From Shewanella marinintestina (GTDB taxonomy: Bacteria > Pseudomonadota > Gammaproteobacteria > Enterobacterales > Shewanellaceae): a stretch of 64,000 nt of DNA. The stretch covers positions 1 through 64,000 of the forward strand of contig NZ_JAKILC010000022.1 of assembly GCF_023283845.1 (NCBI RefSeq), written 5' to 3'. Position 1 is the stretch's first letter; the number at the start of each line of letters is the position of its first letter. The notes under the pieces were generated by a model. That model was not told the DNA's origin. It ran no database searches and saw nothing but the letters and a program-made list of their open reading frames with translations. A program made the translations under genes and the position numbers. Shown piece after piece: positions 44,832-54,297 of the stretch.

Positions 44832-46193
44832 ATGACAACCGATACTATCGTGGCACAAGCAACCGCACCAGGGCGCGGTGGTGTAGGTATTATTCGTGTA
44901 TCAGGCGACTTAGCCACCAATGTTGCAATGACAGTTTTAGGCCATATACCTAAAACTCGTTATGCTGATTACTGTGACTTTAAAGATGATAACGGTGAAG
45001 TCATCGATCAAGGTATCGCGTTATTCTTTAAGGGGCCTAACTCATTCACCGGTGAAGACGTACTGGAGCTACAAGGTCACGGCGGCCAAATAGTTCTCGA
45101 TATGCTGATTAAGCGTGTTATGGAAGTCGAAGGTTTACGTATCGCCAAGCCAGGTGAGTTCAGTGAACAAGCCTTTATGAATGATAAGCTCGATCTGACT
45201 CAAGCCGAAGCGATTGCCGACCTAATTGACGCCACCAGTGAACAAGCAGCTAAGAGCGCGCTTAACTCGCTTCAGGGCGAATTTTCAACTCAGGTACATG
45301 ACTTAGTCGAAAAGGTCACTAACCTACGTTTATACGTCGAAGCAGCCATTGATTTTCCAGATGAAGAAGTCGACTTCTTATCAGATGGTAAAATTGCCGC
45401 TTCTTTAAATGGCATTATTGGCCAATTAGATGGAGTACAGGCCAGCGCTAAGCAAGGTTCAATCATCCGAGAAGGCATGAAAGTCGTGATTGCGGGTCGT
45501 CCAAATGCTGGTAAATCAAGCTTATTGAATGCGCTGGCAGGTAAAGAATCGGCAATCGTAACCGAAATAGCCGGTACCACACGTGATGTATTACGTGAAC
45601 ATATCCATTTAGATGGAATGCCATTACACATAATTGATACTGCTGGTTTACGAGATACCATCGACACCGTAGAGAAAATTGGTATCGAGCGTGCTTGGGA
45701 CGAGATTAAAACCGCCGATCGCGTGCTGTTTATGGTGGATGGCACCACAACCGCAGCCGTAGATCCTCATGAAATTTGGCCAGACTTTATCGATCGTCTG
45801 CCAAATAATCTAGGCGTAACCGTTGTTCGCAATAAAGCGGATCTAACAGGTGAAGATCTTGCTGTGACCCAAGAAGCTGGCCATAGCGTTTATCGCATTT
45901 CAGCTAAAACAGGTTTGGGCGTTGAAGAACTAAAGCAACACCTCAAATCACTAATGGGTTATCAAAGTAACCTTGAAGGTGGCTTTATCGCCCGTCGTCG
46001 TCATTTAGAGGCATTGGATTTAGCAAGCAGCCACTTAATGCTAGGCAAAGAGCAGTTAGAAGTTTATCTAGCTGGTGAGTTACTGGCTGAAGAGCTACGC
46101 ATGTGCCAAATGGCATTATCAGAAATCACTGGTAAGTTCACATCAGATGACCTCCTTGGCAAAATATTCAGTTCATTCTGCATTGGTAAATAA
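44832..46193 (+). CDS. mnmE: tRNA uridine-5-carboxymethylaminomethyl(34) synthesis GTPase
   Basis: MnmE with MnmG makes the cmnm5U modification at wobble U34. The 453-residue protein has the N-terminal folate-binding domain (APGRGGVGIIRVSG, FTGEDVLELQGHGG, KPGEFSEQAFMNDKLDL). A helical domain with an inserted G domain follows (GRPNAGKSSLLNAL, AGTTRD, DTAGLRDT, NKAD). It ends in the catalytic CIGK. Its partner mnmG is at 50.6 kb beyond an inserted set of unrelated genes. Confidence 0.97.
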   Translation: MTTDTIVAQATAPGRGGVGIIRVSGDLATNVAMTVLGHIPKTRYADYCDFKDDNGEVIDQGIALFFKGPNSFTGEDVLELQGHGGQIVLDMLIKRVMEVEGLRIAKPGEFSEQAFMNDKLDLTQAEAIADLIDATSEQAAKSALNSLQGEFSTQVHDLVEKVTNLRLYVEAAIDFPDEEVDFLSDGKIAASLNGIIGQLDGVQASAKQGSIIREGMKVVIAGRPNAGKSSLLNALAGKESAIVTEIAGTTRDVLREHIHLDGMPLHIIDTAGLRDTIDTVEKIGIERAWDEIKTADRVLFMVDGTTTAAVDPHEIWPDFIDRLPNNLGVTVVRNKADLTGEDLAVTQEAGHSVYRISAKTGLGVEELKQHLKSLMGYQSNLEGGFIARRRHLEALDLASSHLMLGKEQLEVYLAGELLAEELRMCQMALSEITGKFTSDDLLGKIFSSFCIGK

Positions 46194-46227
46194 AGCGCAC
46201 AAAACAAGCACAATATAGCTAAATACT

Positions 46228-46257
46228 AAGCCACTGTAGCGTTACCTACTGTGGCTT
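46228..46257 (+). terminator. probable intrinsic terminator after mnmE
   Basis: Twelve-base arms AAGCCACTGTAG and CTACTGTGGCTT pair with one mismatch, followed by a T-run, 35 bases after the mnmE stop. Confidence 0.7.
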
Positions 46258-46891
46258 TTTGTTTCACTAAATAGTGATCCTTTGAATTAGTGCGATCAAT
46301 AATGATCTAAGCCAGAAAATAATGATCGAGATCACCAAATCATAGATAACTATCAACAGAGATATCAACAAGCTAAATAGATCTGTGGATAGATCTATAA
46401 CCAAACGCCCTCACAACTCTAACCCTTTGTCTAAAAAGGAATATTACTCTAATTAAAAACATGTTCACCTACTTGATAAACTAAAAATATAGATCTTTCA
46501 AGATAAGTTATACTCAGAAAAAACGGCAAAAGATCGAACCTCGATATCCACAGGATTTAAAAACCAGCAAAAGATAATTTAGACAGCTAAAGTCTGATCA
46601 AACTTTTGATTTACTTTACTCAAAAATTGTTGCTCTAAAACTCGACAACAAATCCTCAGAAAAGCGCAGAGGCTTAATCCAAATAAAATAAAAAACCTGT
46701 GTCTCATCAGCGAATTAAACGAGCTACTAATAGCCCAAAAAATTAGCGAAGTCTTTTTCGATAAATATCCCTGTAAGTTCCACGTGAAACCTATTACCTA
46801 TCTCTTATATAAAATTACTATTTACTTTCAATAACATAAACCTATAACAATAAAGTATCTTTGGTAGATAGCCGACACTTTCAATTTTTAA
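46258..46891. other. gene-free GATC-rich region downstream of mnmE
   Basis: An AT-rich stretch with no credible gene. It holds ten GATC sites between 46276 and 46599 and two one-mismatch DnaA boxes, TGTGGATAG at 46384-46392 and ATATCCACA at 46544-46552. A degenerate parS-like sequence lies at 46776-46791. The composition resembles the mioC-mnmG origin region 4 kb away, from which it is separated by three unrelated genes. Confidence 0.65.
46776..46791. other. degenerate parS-like site
   Basis: AGTTCCACGTGAAACC keeps the 14-base core GTTCCACGTGAAAC of the widespread parS consensus but lacks the outer T and A. It differs from the local perfect sites in the right half (GAAAC instead of GGAAC). 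Confidence 0.5.
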
Positions 46892-47407
46892 TTAACACCC
46901 AGAATCGATAATTTCAAATACAGGAGGAATTGTGGGACTCTTCGCCTCTGTGTATTTAAGGTAACAATTATCACCTACAAACTTCTTGGATTGAGTCATA
47001 AATTGAATGAAATCATCATTGCCGTTATTTTGAAAATACCAATCAGCAGGTCGTTCAGGGTTAAATTGTGAGTCTTCAAACTTAGCCATTATAAGCTTAC
47101 TCCAACTATTAGCTGAATCAGCCGCAGGGTAGCCATAAACCAAATCAACTTTTACCCCATCAATAACGATATAGTTTTCTTCACCTTTATTCTTATCAGC
47201 TTTAGGTTTATCAGCTAGCCCTTGTATAACCGACTTTGGATAGAGTACATTCATCACTCCGTGCATTTCAGCTTTTAAACCTTTTAGTGACGAAGCTCGA
47301 GCATCTGCTTGTAAATCCATAAAACGAGGGGCTGCAACCACTCCAAGAATGGCCAAAATAATAATAGTTACAACTAACTCTATAAGAGTAAAACCATTTT
47401 TAAGCAT
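46892..47407 (-). CDS. type IV pilin-like (prepilin) protein
   Basis: A 171-residue protein with a class III signal: a short basic leader, then Gly5 and FTLIELVVTIIILAILGVVA, the hydrophobic N-terminal helix of type IV pilins and pseudopilins. Prepilin peptidase would cut after Gly5. Two cysteines near the C-terminus (DNCYL and the terminal SGC) could form the usual disulfide loop. It resembles MSHA-type minor pilins, but no other pilus gene is nearby. Whether it is assembled by a system elsewhere is unknown. Confidence 0.85.
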   Translation of the reverse strand: MLKNGFTLIELVVTIIILAILGVVAAPRFMDLQADARASSLKGLKAEMHGVMNVLYPKSVIQGLADKPKADKNKGEENYIVIDGVKVDLVYGYPAADSANSWSKLIMAKFEDSQFNPERPADWYFQNNGNDDFIQFMTQSKKFVGDNCYLKYTEAKSPTIPPVFEIIDSGC

Positions 47408-47688
47408 TTAAATGACAATTTTTTTTAACAGTCGTGGAGCAATAATTATATAAAATAGCGTGTTTTTATAAACTAATTAACGCTTCTATTTCACACTTAC
47501 TTGCGCCAAAACAAAAAACGATATGAGAATCTAGCAAAGTCAGGCAATCAATTTAGAGTATTTGACCTAGCGTAAACAAAGCCTGCCAATTTAGTCCCTG
47601 CTTTTACAAGCTGTATCACTTTCATTCCAATTCGATCAATGTAGAATCCGCGCCTTGTTTCAATCGCAAATTTTGACCCTATATATTT

Positions 47689-48333
47689 ATGATGATCGAC
47701 TTAGCCTTATTACCACTTTACCTAACAACAGTTGTTGCGCTACTACTTATCCCTGGGCCAGACATGCTGTTAATAGCCAGCTCAAGTTTAAGCTATGGTA
47801 AGAAAGTCGGTATTTATGCCAGCTTTGGCAATGCCACGTCAGGGTTGATATTGACATTAGCGGCTGCAATGGGAGTTTCAGCCTTAATAGCAATGAACCC
47901 CATAGCATTAGAGATATTAAGAGTCTTAGGTGGAGCCTATCTATTAAAAATGGGCTGGGACTGCATGCGCAGCTCTGCGGCCGAAGCGCCTGAAATAACA
48001 CAACAAAAAGATCTCGCTAAGCTATTATACCGACGCGCGGTGTTTAGCAATTTACTTAATCCAAAGGCATTAATATTCTTCGTATTATTTTTGCCTCAGT
48101 TTGTTTCAACTCAGCTCACAGCCAGCTCTGGTGAACAAATGCTGGCACTCGGTCTATTGTTAAACGTAATGGGCTTATTATTTAATTTATTGCTAGTAGC
48201 ATTGGTGGGTTCAGTAGGAAAACCACTACTGAAAAATGAAAAGTTTAGAACTTATCAAAATAAGTTTATGGGCATAATATTTTTTGTTTTAGCAATATGG
48301 CTACTGGCATCACAAGTACAAAATATTAGCTGA
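47689..48333 (+). CDS. LysE/RhtB family amino-acid exporter
   Basis: A 214-residue inner-membrane protein with about six hydrophobic segments. The family N-terminus includes LLIPGPDMLLIASSSLSYG, the central NLLNPKALIFFVLFLPQF and a membrane-spanning C-terminus. LysE/RhtB proteins export amino acids such as threonine, homoserine or lysine; the substrate here is unknown. The start could equally be the second Met. It converges on the nucleoside hydrolase gene across a shared terminator and lies in the block that separates mnmE from mioC. Confidence 0.88.
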   Translation: MMIDLALLPLYLTTVVALLLIPGPDMLLIASSSLSYGKKVGIYASFGNATSGLILTLAAAMGVSALIAMNPIALEILRVLGGAYLLKMGWDCMRSSAAEAPEITQQKDLAKLLYRRAVFSNLLNPKALIFFVLFLPQFVSTQLTASSGEQMLALGLLLNVMGLLFNLLLVALVGSVGKPLLKNEKFRTYQNKFMGIIFFVLAIWLLASQVQNIS

Positions 48334-48353
48334 TTAACACAAATTATTGACAT

Positions 48354-48382
48354 AAAAAAGCGAGGATAATCCTCGCTTTTTT
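48354..48382. terminator. bidirectional intrinsic terminator
   Basis: Stem AAAAAAGCGAGGA / TCCTCGCTTTTTT with a TAA loop between the convergent exporter and nucleoside hydrolase genes. Confidence 0.9.
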
Positions 48383-48410
48383 ATTTTATGCAAACTAAGT
48401 CGATCAATGA

Positions 48411-49379
48411 CTAAATAGTCCCATAATCGACAATTGTGTCACGGTAAAGCTTTAGCAACTCTTGATCTCTAACAGCCACACCAACTTGCTGAGCACGCTT
48501 TGATTCCCAATCATCATGTAAGTGCTTACGCCCATCAAACTTTTGAATAGTTAGCCCTTCTGCTGGTCCATCAGTAACAACCCGAATAGGTCCTTCACGA
48601 AGGGTAAATAGAGTCGGATCGATAACATAAGCAATAGCAGATGGATCATGTACATGACAACCTTCTAAGCCTACTTTCTCAGAATAAAATTTAAGATAAT
48701 AGCGGCTAATATCCCAAATAAACTGGCCCACTTCACCCGCATCATCTCGTAACTGATCAAGATAATCTTTGGTAAAGAAGCTCTCTTCCGTAACATCTAG
48801 ACCAATAACAACAACAGGCCAAGACCCAGTAAAAACGATATCAGCAGCATGAGGATCATCGTGAATATTGGCTTCAGCAAACGGTGTTACGTTACCACGG
48901 TGACCGTTCATACCAAATGCGCCCCCCATAATAACCACTTCTTTAACCAAATCAGCAATTTCAGGGGCAGCCTCAAGTGCTAACGCTAAGTTTGTTAACG
49001 GGCCAACTGCAACTAAAGTAATCTCACCAGGCTCAGCTTTTACTGCATCAATAATATATTGGTAAGCAGAACGCGAGTCCGCTTGTAAATCTGTAACCTT
49101 TGGTGCATGAACATCACCAAATCCGGTTTCACCATGTACAACCACAGTAGCACCGACAGGCTCACGAACCAGAGGCTGGCTAGCACCCTGAGCAACATCA
49201 GCTTTAAAATTATATTTCTGTTTTAAAAACAGAGCATTATTAGTTCCATTTTCTATCGTAGCATTACCGTAAACGGTAGTTATAGCCTTCAAATCAATAG
49301 CTGGGTGAGCTTCAGCAAACAAGATAGCCATTGCATCATCTATTCCAGGGTCAGTATCCAGAATTATTTTATTTATCAT
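48411..49379 (-). CDS. inosine/uridine-preferring nucleoside hydrolase
   Basis: A 322-residue enzyme that splits the N-glycosidic bond of ribonucleosides. The calcium-binding signature DTDPGIDDA is at residues 8-16. Further family elements are TVYGNATIENGTNNAL, the conserved NIHDDPHAADIVF and HVHDPSAIAYV, which supplies an active-site His. No signal peptide is seen, so it probably acts in the cytoplasm on salvaged nucleosides. Base preference cannot be deduced. It is single and transcribed away from mioC. Confidence 0.92.
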   Translation of the reverse strand: MINKIILDTDPGIDDAMAILFAEAHPAIDLKAITTVYGNATIENGTNNALFLKQKYNFKADVAQGASQPLVREPVGATVVVHGETGFGDVHAPKVTDLQADSRSAYQYIIDAVKAEPGEITLVAVGPLTNLALALEAAPEIADLVKEVVIMGGAFGMNGHRGNVTPFAEANIHDDPHAADIVFTGSWPVVVIGLDVTEESFFTKDYLDQLRDDAGEVGQFIWDISRYYLKFYSEKVGLEGCHVHDPSAIAYVIDPTLFTLREGPIRVVTDGPAEGLTIQKFDGRKHLHDDWESKRAQQVGVAVRDQELLKLYRDTIVDYGTI

Positions 49380-49743
49380 TTTCCAAATCCTATCAGTACA
49401 TTACTTTTTGTATGGGTAGCAGACTAAAATACCTTTATCACCGATTTATAAACGTGATGCAGGGTTTAAGCTAATAAAAGCCATATATAGAGGTAGCTTA
49501 TTTGCTGAAAAAACAACCTCCAAAAGGGGCGGTTTAAATGCTTATATAATCTAACTAAGCCTCAAATTAACAATACTTCAGGCATTCATACACCGATATT
49601 AATGCATGTAAATCAGCGTAAGTGACAAGATTAGCAATCCAATTTCACTTATGATGCACACAAGCGCTAAGCTCTATATGACAATATTTTGAAATATAGT
49701 GAGCCAATTTAGCGTTATTTAATATCAATAATTAGGATAGAAA
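49380..49743. other. intergenic region between nucleoside hydrolase and mioC
   Basis: This 364-base AT-rich gap must contain divergent promoters for the nucleoside hydrolase and mioC genes. I see no convincing promoter pair, DnaA box, strong hairpin or repeat in it. GATC is not enriched, in clear contrast to the next gap. Confidence 0.4.
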
Positions 49744-50184
49744 ATGGCAAAAGTAGAGATTTTAGTGGGTACGACACTCGGCAGTGCGGAATATGTTGCT
49801 GATGAAATATCCGATCAATTAAGTGATTTAGGCCATCAAACCATGGTGCATTTGGCACCAAATTTAAGTGATCTTAGCTTAAATTCATTATGGATTGTCG
49901 TTTCATCAACCCATGGTGCAGGAGATCTTCCAGACAATATAGTGCCTTTTTTCGACGAAATAAGTCTAAATAGCCCCGATCTAAGTGACGTAAAATTCGC
50001 ATTATGTGCAATTGGTGATTCAAGCTACGACACTTTCTGCCAAGGTCCAGAAAAGCTCATTGAGCAGCTAAGTCAGTGCGGCGCAAAAGTCTATGTGGAT
50101 AAGATCCAAATAGATGTTCAATATACTCCGATCCCAGAAGAACCTGCATTATCATGGCTTAGCGGCTGGCAAGAACAACTTTAA
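49744..50184 (+). CDS. mioC: flavodoxin-like protein MioC
   Basis: A 146-residue short-chain flavodoxin. The FMN phosphate loop is VGTTLGSAEYVADE (about residues 8-21) and the second FMN loop includes STHGAGDLPDNI. E. coli MioC binds FMN and was reported to support biotin synthase activity in vitro. Its gene is the landmark on one side of oriC; here too it is followed by the origin region and mnmG, and transcription from mioC would run into oriC. Confidence 0.95.
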   Translation: MAKVEILVGTTLGSAEYVADEISDQLSDLGHQTMVHLAPNLSDLSLNSLWIVVSSTHGAGDLPDNIVPFFDEISLNSPDLSDVKFALCAIGDSSYDTFCQGPEKLIEQLSQCGAKVYVDKIQIDVQYTPIPEEPALSWLSGWQEQL

Positions 50185-50642
50185 GATCCGATAAAAATCG
50201 ATCATTATTGCGGTTCTTAGTAATAACACACAGATTAGATCATACTTATCCACATAAAACTTATTAATTTAATAAATATGTGGATAAGCTATTATTTAGA
50301 TCTGATCAACTTCTGCATTAATTCACATCCGATCTGCTCAATGATCCACCTTGTGGATAACTAGGCGATCTACCCACAAGCTTAAGTCAGTTAGATCGCG
50401 ATCAGATCACAAGATCTTTTTAACGCTAACTACTGATTTTAATAGATTTATAGAGTTATCCACCGAAAACAGCGATCCTAATAGTAAACATAATAAGAGA
50501 TCTATATAAAGATCTTAAGATCTATTAAGGCGATCCACCCTGATCAAAACAAGCGAAATAGATCGTTCACCTTCAGCGAAGCAAATGCTAAAATGATCTG
50601 CTCAGAAACAATTTATCCTTTTAAAAATCGAAGGCTGTCGAA
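50185..50642. other. chromosomal replication origin oriC
   Basis: The 458-base mioC-mnmG gap has 20 GATC sites between 50185 and 50598. Its DnaA boxes are TTATCCACA at 50246-50254, the inverse TGTGGATAA at 50279-50287 and 50352-50360, and TTATCCACC at 50456-50464. An AT-rich segment with three spaced GATCT-starting units (about 50498-50528) lies on the mnmG side and is the likely unwinding element, as in E. coli, where oriC also lies between mioC and mnmG. No hypothesis-free test of activity is possible from sequence. Confidence 0.9.
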
Positions 50643-52532
50643 ATGCAATTTCATGAACGGTTTGATGTAATCGTTGTTGGTGGTGGTCATGCTGGTACTG
50701 AAGCAGCTTTAGCTTCTGCTAGAATGGGCTCGAAAACACTTTTACTGACCCATAACATAGACACTTTAGGACAAATGTCCTGTAACCCTGCTATCGGCGG
50801 CATTGGTAAAGGACATTTAGTTAAAGAAATTGATGCACTTGGTGGAGCAATGGCTGTTGCTACCGATTTTGCAGGTATTCAATTTCGTACATTAAATTCA
50901 AGCAAAGGCCCAGCTGTTCGTGCTACTCGTGCACAAGCGGACAGAACCTTGTATCGCAATAAGATCCAAGCGATCTTACAAAACCAACCTAACTTACGTA
51001 TTTTTCAACAAGCTGTAGACGATCTTGTTGTTGAAAATGAAAAAGTTGTTGGAGTAGTAACCCAAATGGGTTTAGCGTTTGAAGCACCAGCTGTTGTACT
51101 AACTGCAGGTACTTTTCTAGGCGGTAAGATCCACATTGGTCTAGAAAACTACAGTGGTGGTCGTGCCGGTGATCCACCAGCTATCGCCTTAGCTCACAGA
51201 CTAAGAGAACTACCAATCCGTGTTGGCCGTTTGAAAACGGGAACTCCACCACGTATCGATGCTAACACCATTGATTTTTCATTGATGACAGAGCAAAAAG
51301 GTGATGATCCATTGCCTGTTATGTCTTTCATCGGGGATGTAAACGATCATCCTGAACAAGTTTCTTGTCATATCACGCATACTAACGAGCGTACTCACGA
51401 TATTATTCGTGGTGGATTAGACAGAAGCCCTATGTATTCAGGGATTATCGAAGGTATTGGTCCACGCTACTGCCCTTCTATCGAAGATAAAGTTAATCGT
51501 TTTGCCGATAAAACATCGCATCAGATCTTTATTGAGCCTGAAGGTCTAAATACCACTGAAATTTATCCAAATGGTATTTCTACCAGTTTGCCATTTGATG
51601 TGCAGTTGAATTTAGTTCGTTCGATCAAAGGTATGGAGCATGCAGAGATCATGCGTCCTGGCTATGCGATTGAGTATGATTATTTTGATCCGCGCGATCT
51701 TAAAAATTCACTAGAAACTAAAACCATTGCAGGTTTATTCTTTGCTGGACAGATCAACGGTACTACTGGCTACGAAGAAGCTGGCGCGCAAGGCTTATTG
51801 GCCGGTATGAATGCTTCACTACAAGTGCAAGGTAAAGATGCTTGGTGTCCACGTCGTGATCAAGCGTACCTTGGTGTATTGGTTGATGATTTATCGACAT
51901 TAGGTACCAAAGAACCGTACCGTATGTTTACTAGTCGTGCTGAATATCGTTTGTTACTGCGTGAAGATAACGCTGATTTACGCTTAACTGAGAAGGGTCG
52001 TGAATTAGGCTTGGTTGATGATAAGCGCTGGGCAATGTTCAGTGAAAAAATGGAATCAATTGAGACTGAATTACAACGTCTTCGTGGTCAATGGATCCAT
52101 CCGAACTCACCTTTGGTCGAAGCATTAAATCCACATTTGAATACGCCTATCACTCGTGAAGCGACGTTTGAAGATCTGTTACGTCGTCCAGAAATGGATT
52201 ATCCAAAACTGATGTCAATCGAAGGCTTTGGTCCTTCACTTGAAGATCAGCGCGCAGCAGAGCAGGTTCAAATTCAAGTTAAATATTCGGGTTATATTCA
52301 ACGTCAGCAAGGTGAAATCGACAAAGCTATTCGTCATGAAACCACCTTACTGCCGCTAGATCTGGATTACCAAGAAGTACCTGGGTTATCTAACGAAGTG
52401 ATTGCCAAGATGAACGAACATAAACCGGAAACAATTGGCCAAGCCTCACGTATTTCAGGTATGACGCCAGCGGCGATTTCTATTTTGCTGGTTCATCTTA
52501 AAAAACGTGGTTTATTACGTAAAAGCGCATAG
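50643..52532 (+). CDS. mnmG: tRNA uridine-5-carboxymethylaminomethyl(34) synthesis enzyme MnmG (GidA)
   Basis: MnmG is the FAD-dependent partner of MnmE in cmnm5U34 synthesis. The 629-residue protein has the FAD-binding N-terminus FDVIVVGGGHAGTEAALA. Signature blocks are CNPAIGGIGKGHLVKEIDALGG and GPRYCPSIEDK, with the conserved catalytic cysteines, and FFAGQINGTTGYEEAGAQG. A C-terminal helical MnmE-binding domain ends MTPAAISILLVHLKKRG. It lies directly beside oriC, and rsmG follows as usual. Confidence 0.98.
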   Translation: MQFHERFDVIVVGGGHAGTEAALASARMGSKTLLLTHNIDTLGQMSCNPAIGGIGKGHLVKEIDALGGAMAVATDFAGIQFRTLNSSKGPAVRATRAQADRTLYRNKIQAILQNQPNLRIFQQAVDDLVVENEKVVGVVTQMGLAFEAPAVVLTAGTFLGGKIHIGLENYSGGRAGDPPAIALAHRLRELPIRVGRLKTGTPPRIDANTIDFSLMTEQKGDDPLPVMSFIGDVNDHPEQVSCHITHTNERTHDIIRGGLDRSPMYSGIIEGIGPRYCPSIEDKVNRFADKTSHQIFIEPEGLNTTEIYPNGISTSLPFDVQLNLVRSIKGMEHAEIMRPGYAIEYDYFDPRDLKNSLETKTIAGLFFAGQINGTTGYEEAGAQGLLAGMNASLQVQGKDAWCPRRDQAYLGVLVDDLSTLGTKEPYRMFTSRAEYRLLLREDNADLRLTEKGRELGLVDDKRWAMFSEKMESIETELQRLRGQWIHPNSPLVEALNPHLNTPITREATFEDLLRRPEMDYPKLMSIEGFGPSLEDQRAAEQVQIQVKYSGYIQRQQGEIDKAIRHETTLLPLDLDYQEVPGLSNEVIAKMNEHKPETIGQASRISGMTPAAISILLVHLKKRGLLRKSA

Positions 52533-52562
52533 TTCGCCACATATTCGGTAGTTTTGCATGAT

Positions 52563-52587
52563 AAAGGGAAGTCTCAAGACTTCCTTT
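52563..52587 (+). terminator. possible terminator after mnmG
   Basis: AAAGGGAAGTC pairs with GACTTCCTTT around a TCAA loop with one bulged base; the downstream T-run is short. Confidence 0.5.
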
Positions 52588-52649
52588 CATCTTTTCAGCA
52601 CTTCATAATACCTATTGATTTCTGATTCGCTTTATTTTGAGGATACACT

Positions 52650-53273
52650 GTGTTATCTGCCCAATTAAATGATTATTTAGCCGAAGTCGGCTTAACTGCT
52701 ACAGAGCAGCAAAAACAGCAGCTGGTAGATTTTGTTGGCATGCTCAATAAATGGAATAAAGCGTTTAACTTAACGTCAGTGCGCGATCCAGAGCAAATGT
52801 TGATCCGTCATATTATGGATAGCTTAGTGGTATCACCGCACCTAAAAGGATCGCGCTTTATCGACGTTGGTACAGGCCCTGGTTTACCGGGGATCCCGTT
52901 AGCGATCTTAAATCCTGATAAGGAATTTGTATTGCTAGATAGCTTAGGTAAGCGTATTCGTTTTCAAAAGCAGGTACAGTTTGAGTTGGGGATCAACAAT
53001 ATTTCTTCAGTAGAAAGCCGTGTAGAGGCTTACCAACCAGAAGAGTTGTTTGACGGTGTGTTGAGCCGTGCGTTTGCGTCAATTCAAGATATGTTGCATT
53101 GGTGCCATCACTTACCAAAAAACGATGGTTGCTTCTATGCACTAAAGGGGCAATTGAGCGAAGATGAGATGTCACAGTTACCTGCAGGCTTTGTGGTAAC
53201 TGACACTATTGAACTTAACGTGCCAAAGCTTGATGAGCAGCGCCATTTATTGCGCGTTATAAAGCAAGACTAA
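52650..53273 (+). CDS. rsmG: 16S rRNA (guanine-527-N7)-methyltransferase
   Basis: RsmG (GidB) methylates G527 of 16S rRNA; loss gives low-level streptomycin resistance in several species. The 207-residue protein has KWNKAFNLTSVRDPEQML, the SAM-binding loop FIDVGTGPGLPGIPLAI and LSRAFASIQDML. The start is GTG, preceded by GAGGA. It lies between mnmG and parA as in many gammaproteobacteria. Confidence 0.97.
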   Translation: MLSAQLNDYLAEVGLTATEQQKQQLVDFVGMLNKWNKAFNLTSVRDPEQMLIRHIMDSLVVSPHLKGSRFIDVGTGPGLPGIPLAILNPDKEFVLLDSLGKRIRFQKQVQFELGINNISSVESRVEAYQPEELFDGVLSRAFASIQDMLHWCHHLPKNDGCFYALKGQLSEDEMSQLPAGFVVTDTIELNVPKLDEQRHLLRVIKQD

Positions 53274-53499
53274 GTCATTAAAATGCAGCCCTATCTAATT
53301 TTGGGTTGTAAGCTTGTTTGTCTTCGCCGCTATTAATCGTGGCTAGATAGAGTAAGCTATTGTGATTAAAGCGCTTAGGAAGTTGCAATCTTTCGGTGCT
53401 TAAAGCAACTTATTACTAATAACCGTTAGATTTGTGCGCTAATTTTCTAAGCGAAGGCTTGTTTAGAAATATAATAAAAGTGACTTACAGGGTGATATT

Positions 53500-54288
53500 G
53501 TGGGTAAAGTAATTGCCGTGGCCAACCAGAAAGGTGGCGTCGGAAAAACAACAACTTGTGTAAATTTAGCTGCTTCCTTGGCTGCAACTAAACGCCGTGT
53601 TTTGTTGATCGATCTTGATCCACAAGGCAATGCAACTATGGGTAGTGGTATTGATAAATATACTGTCGAAAACACAGCTTATGAGTTGTTAGTTGAAGAA
53701 AAGCCATTTGAAGATGTTGTCTGCCGAGATACGAACGGCAAATACGATCTGATTGCCGGTAACGGTGATGTGACGGCAGCTGAAATCAAGTTAATGGAGT
53801 TTTTTGCTCGCGAGATCCGACTGCGCAATGCCCTCGCCCCAATTAAAGATGACTACGATTTTATTTTCATCGATTGTCCACCATCATTAAACATGCTTAC
53901 CGTAAATGCAATGTCGGCTGCTGACTCGGTATTAGTGCCTATGCAATGCGAATATTACGCATTGGAAGGTTTAACAGCATTGATGGATACCATTAGCAAA
54001 CTAGGTGCTATGGTTAACCCTGGTCTACATATCGAAGGAATCTTACGTACCATGTATGATCCTCGTAACCGACTTTCTAATGATGTTTCTGATCAATTGA
54101 AACAGCATTTTGGTGAAAAAGTTTACCGCACCGTGATCCCAAGGAATGTTCGTTTAGCTGAAGCGCCAAGTTTTGGAGCTCCAGCAATGTATTATGATAA
54201 ATCGAGCGCAGGGGCCAAAGCCTATCTAGCACTCGCAGGCGAAATTATTCGTCGTGCAGAGCAGCTCACTCAGGCTGAGCAAGTTTAA
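53500..54288 (+). CDS. parA: chromosome partitioning ATPase ParA (Soj)
   Basis: ParA is the Walker-type ATPase that moves ParB-parS complexes over the nucleoid. The 262-residue protein has the deviant Walker A KGGVGKTT near residue 11 with its signature lysine, LIDLDPQGN, and Walker B FIFIDCPPSL. There is no N-terminal HTH, as expected for the chromosomal type. The start is GTG. parB follows after 9 bases. The perfect parS sites lie 23-28 kb to the left. Confidence 0.96.
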   Translation: MGKVIAVANQKGGVGKTTTCVNLAASLAATKRRVLLIDLDPQGNATMGSGIDKYTVENTAYELLVEEKPFEDVVCRDTNGKYDLIAGNGDVTAAEIKLMEFFAREIRLRNALAPIKDDYDFIFIDCPPSLNMLTVNAMSAADSVLVPMQCEYYALEGLTALMDTISKLGAMVNPGLHIEGILRTMYDPRNRLSNDVSDQLKQHFGEKVYRTVIPRNVRLAEAPSFGAPAMYYDKSSAGAKAYLALAGEIIRRAEQLTQAEQV

Positions 54289-54297
54289 GGATTAGAA

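Noticed and set aside
45290..45748. Open frame of about 150 codons antisense to mnmE
   Set aside because: It mirrors the conserved mnmE G-domain coding region and has no recognisable protein features.
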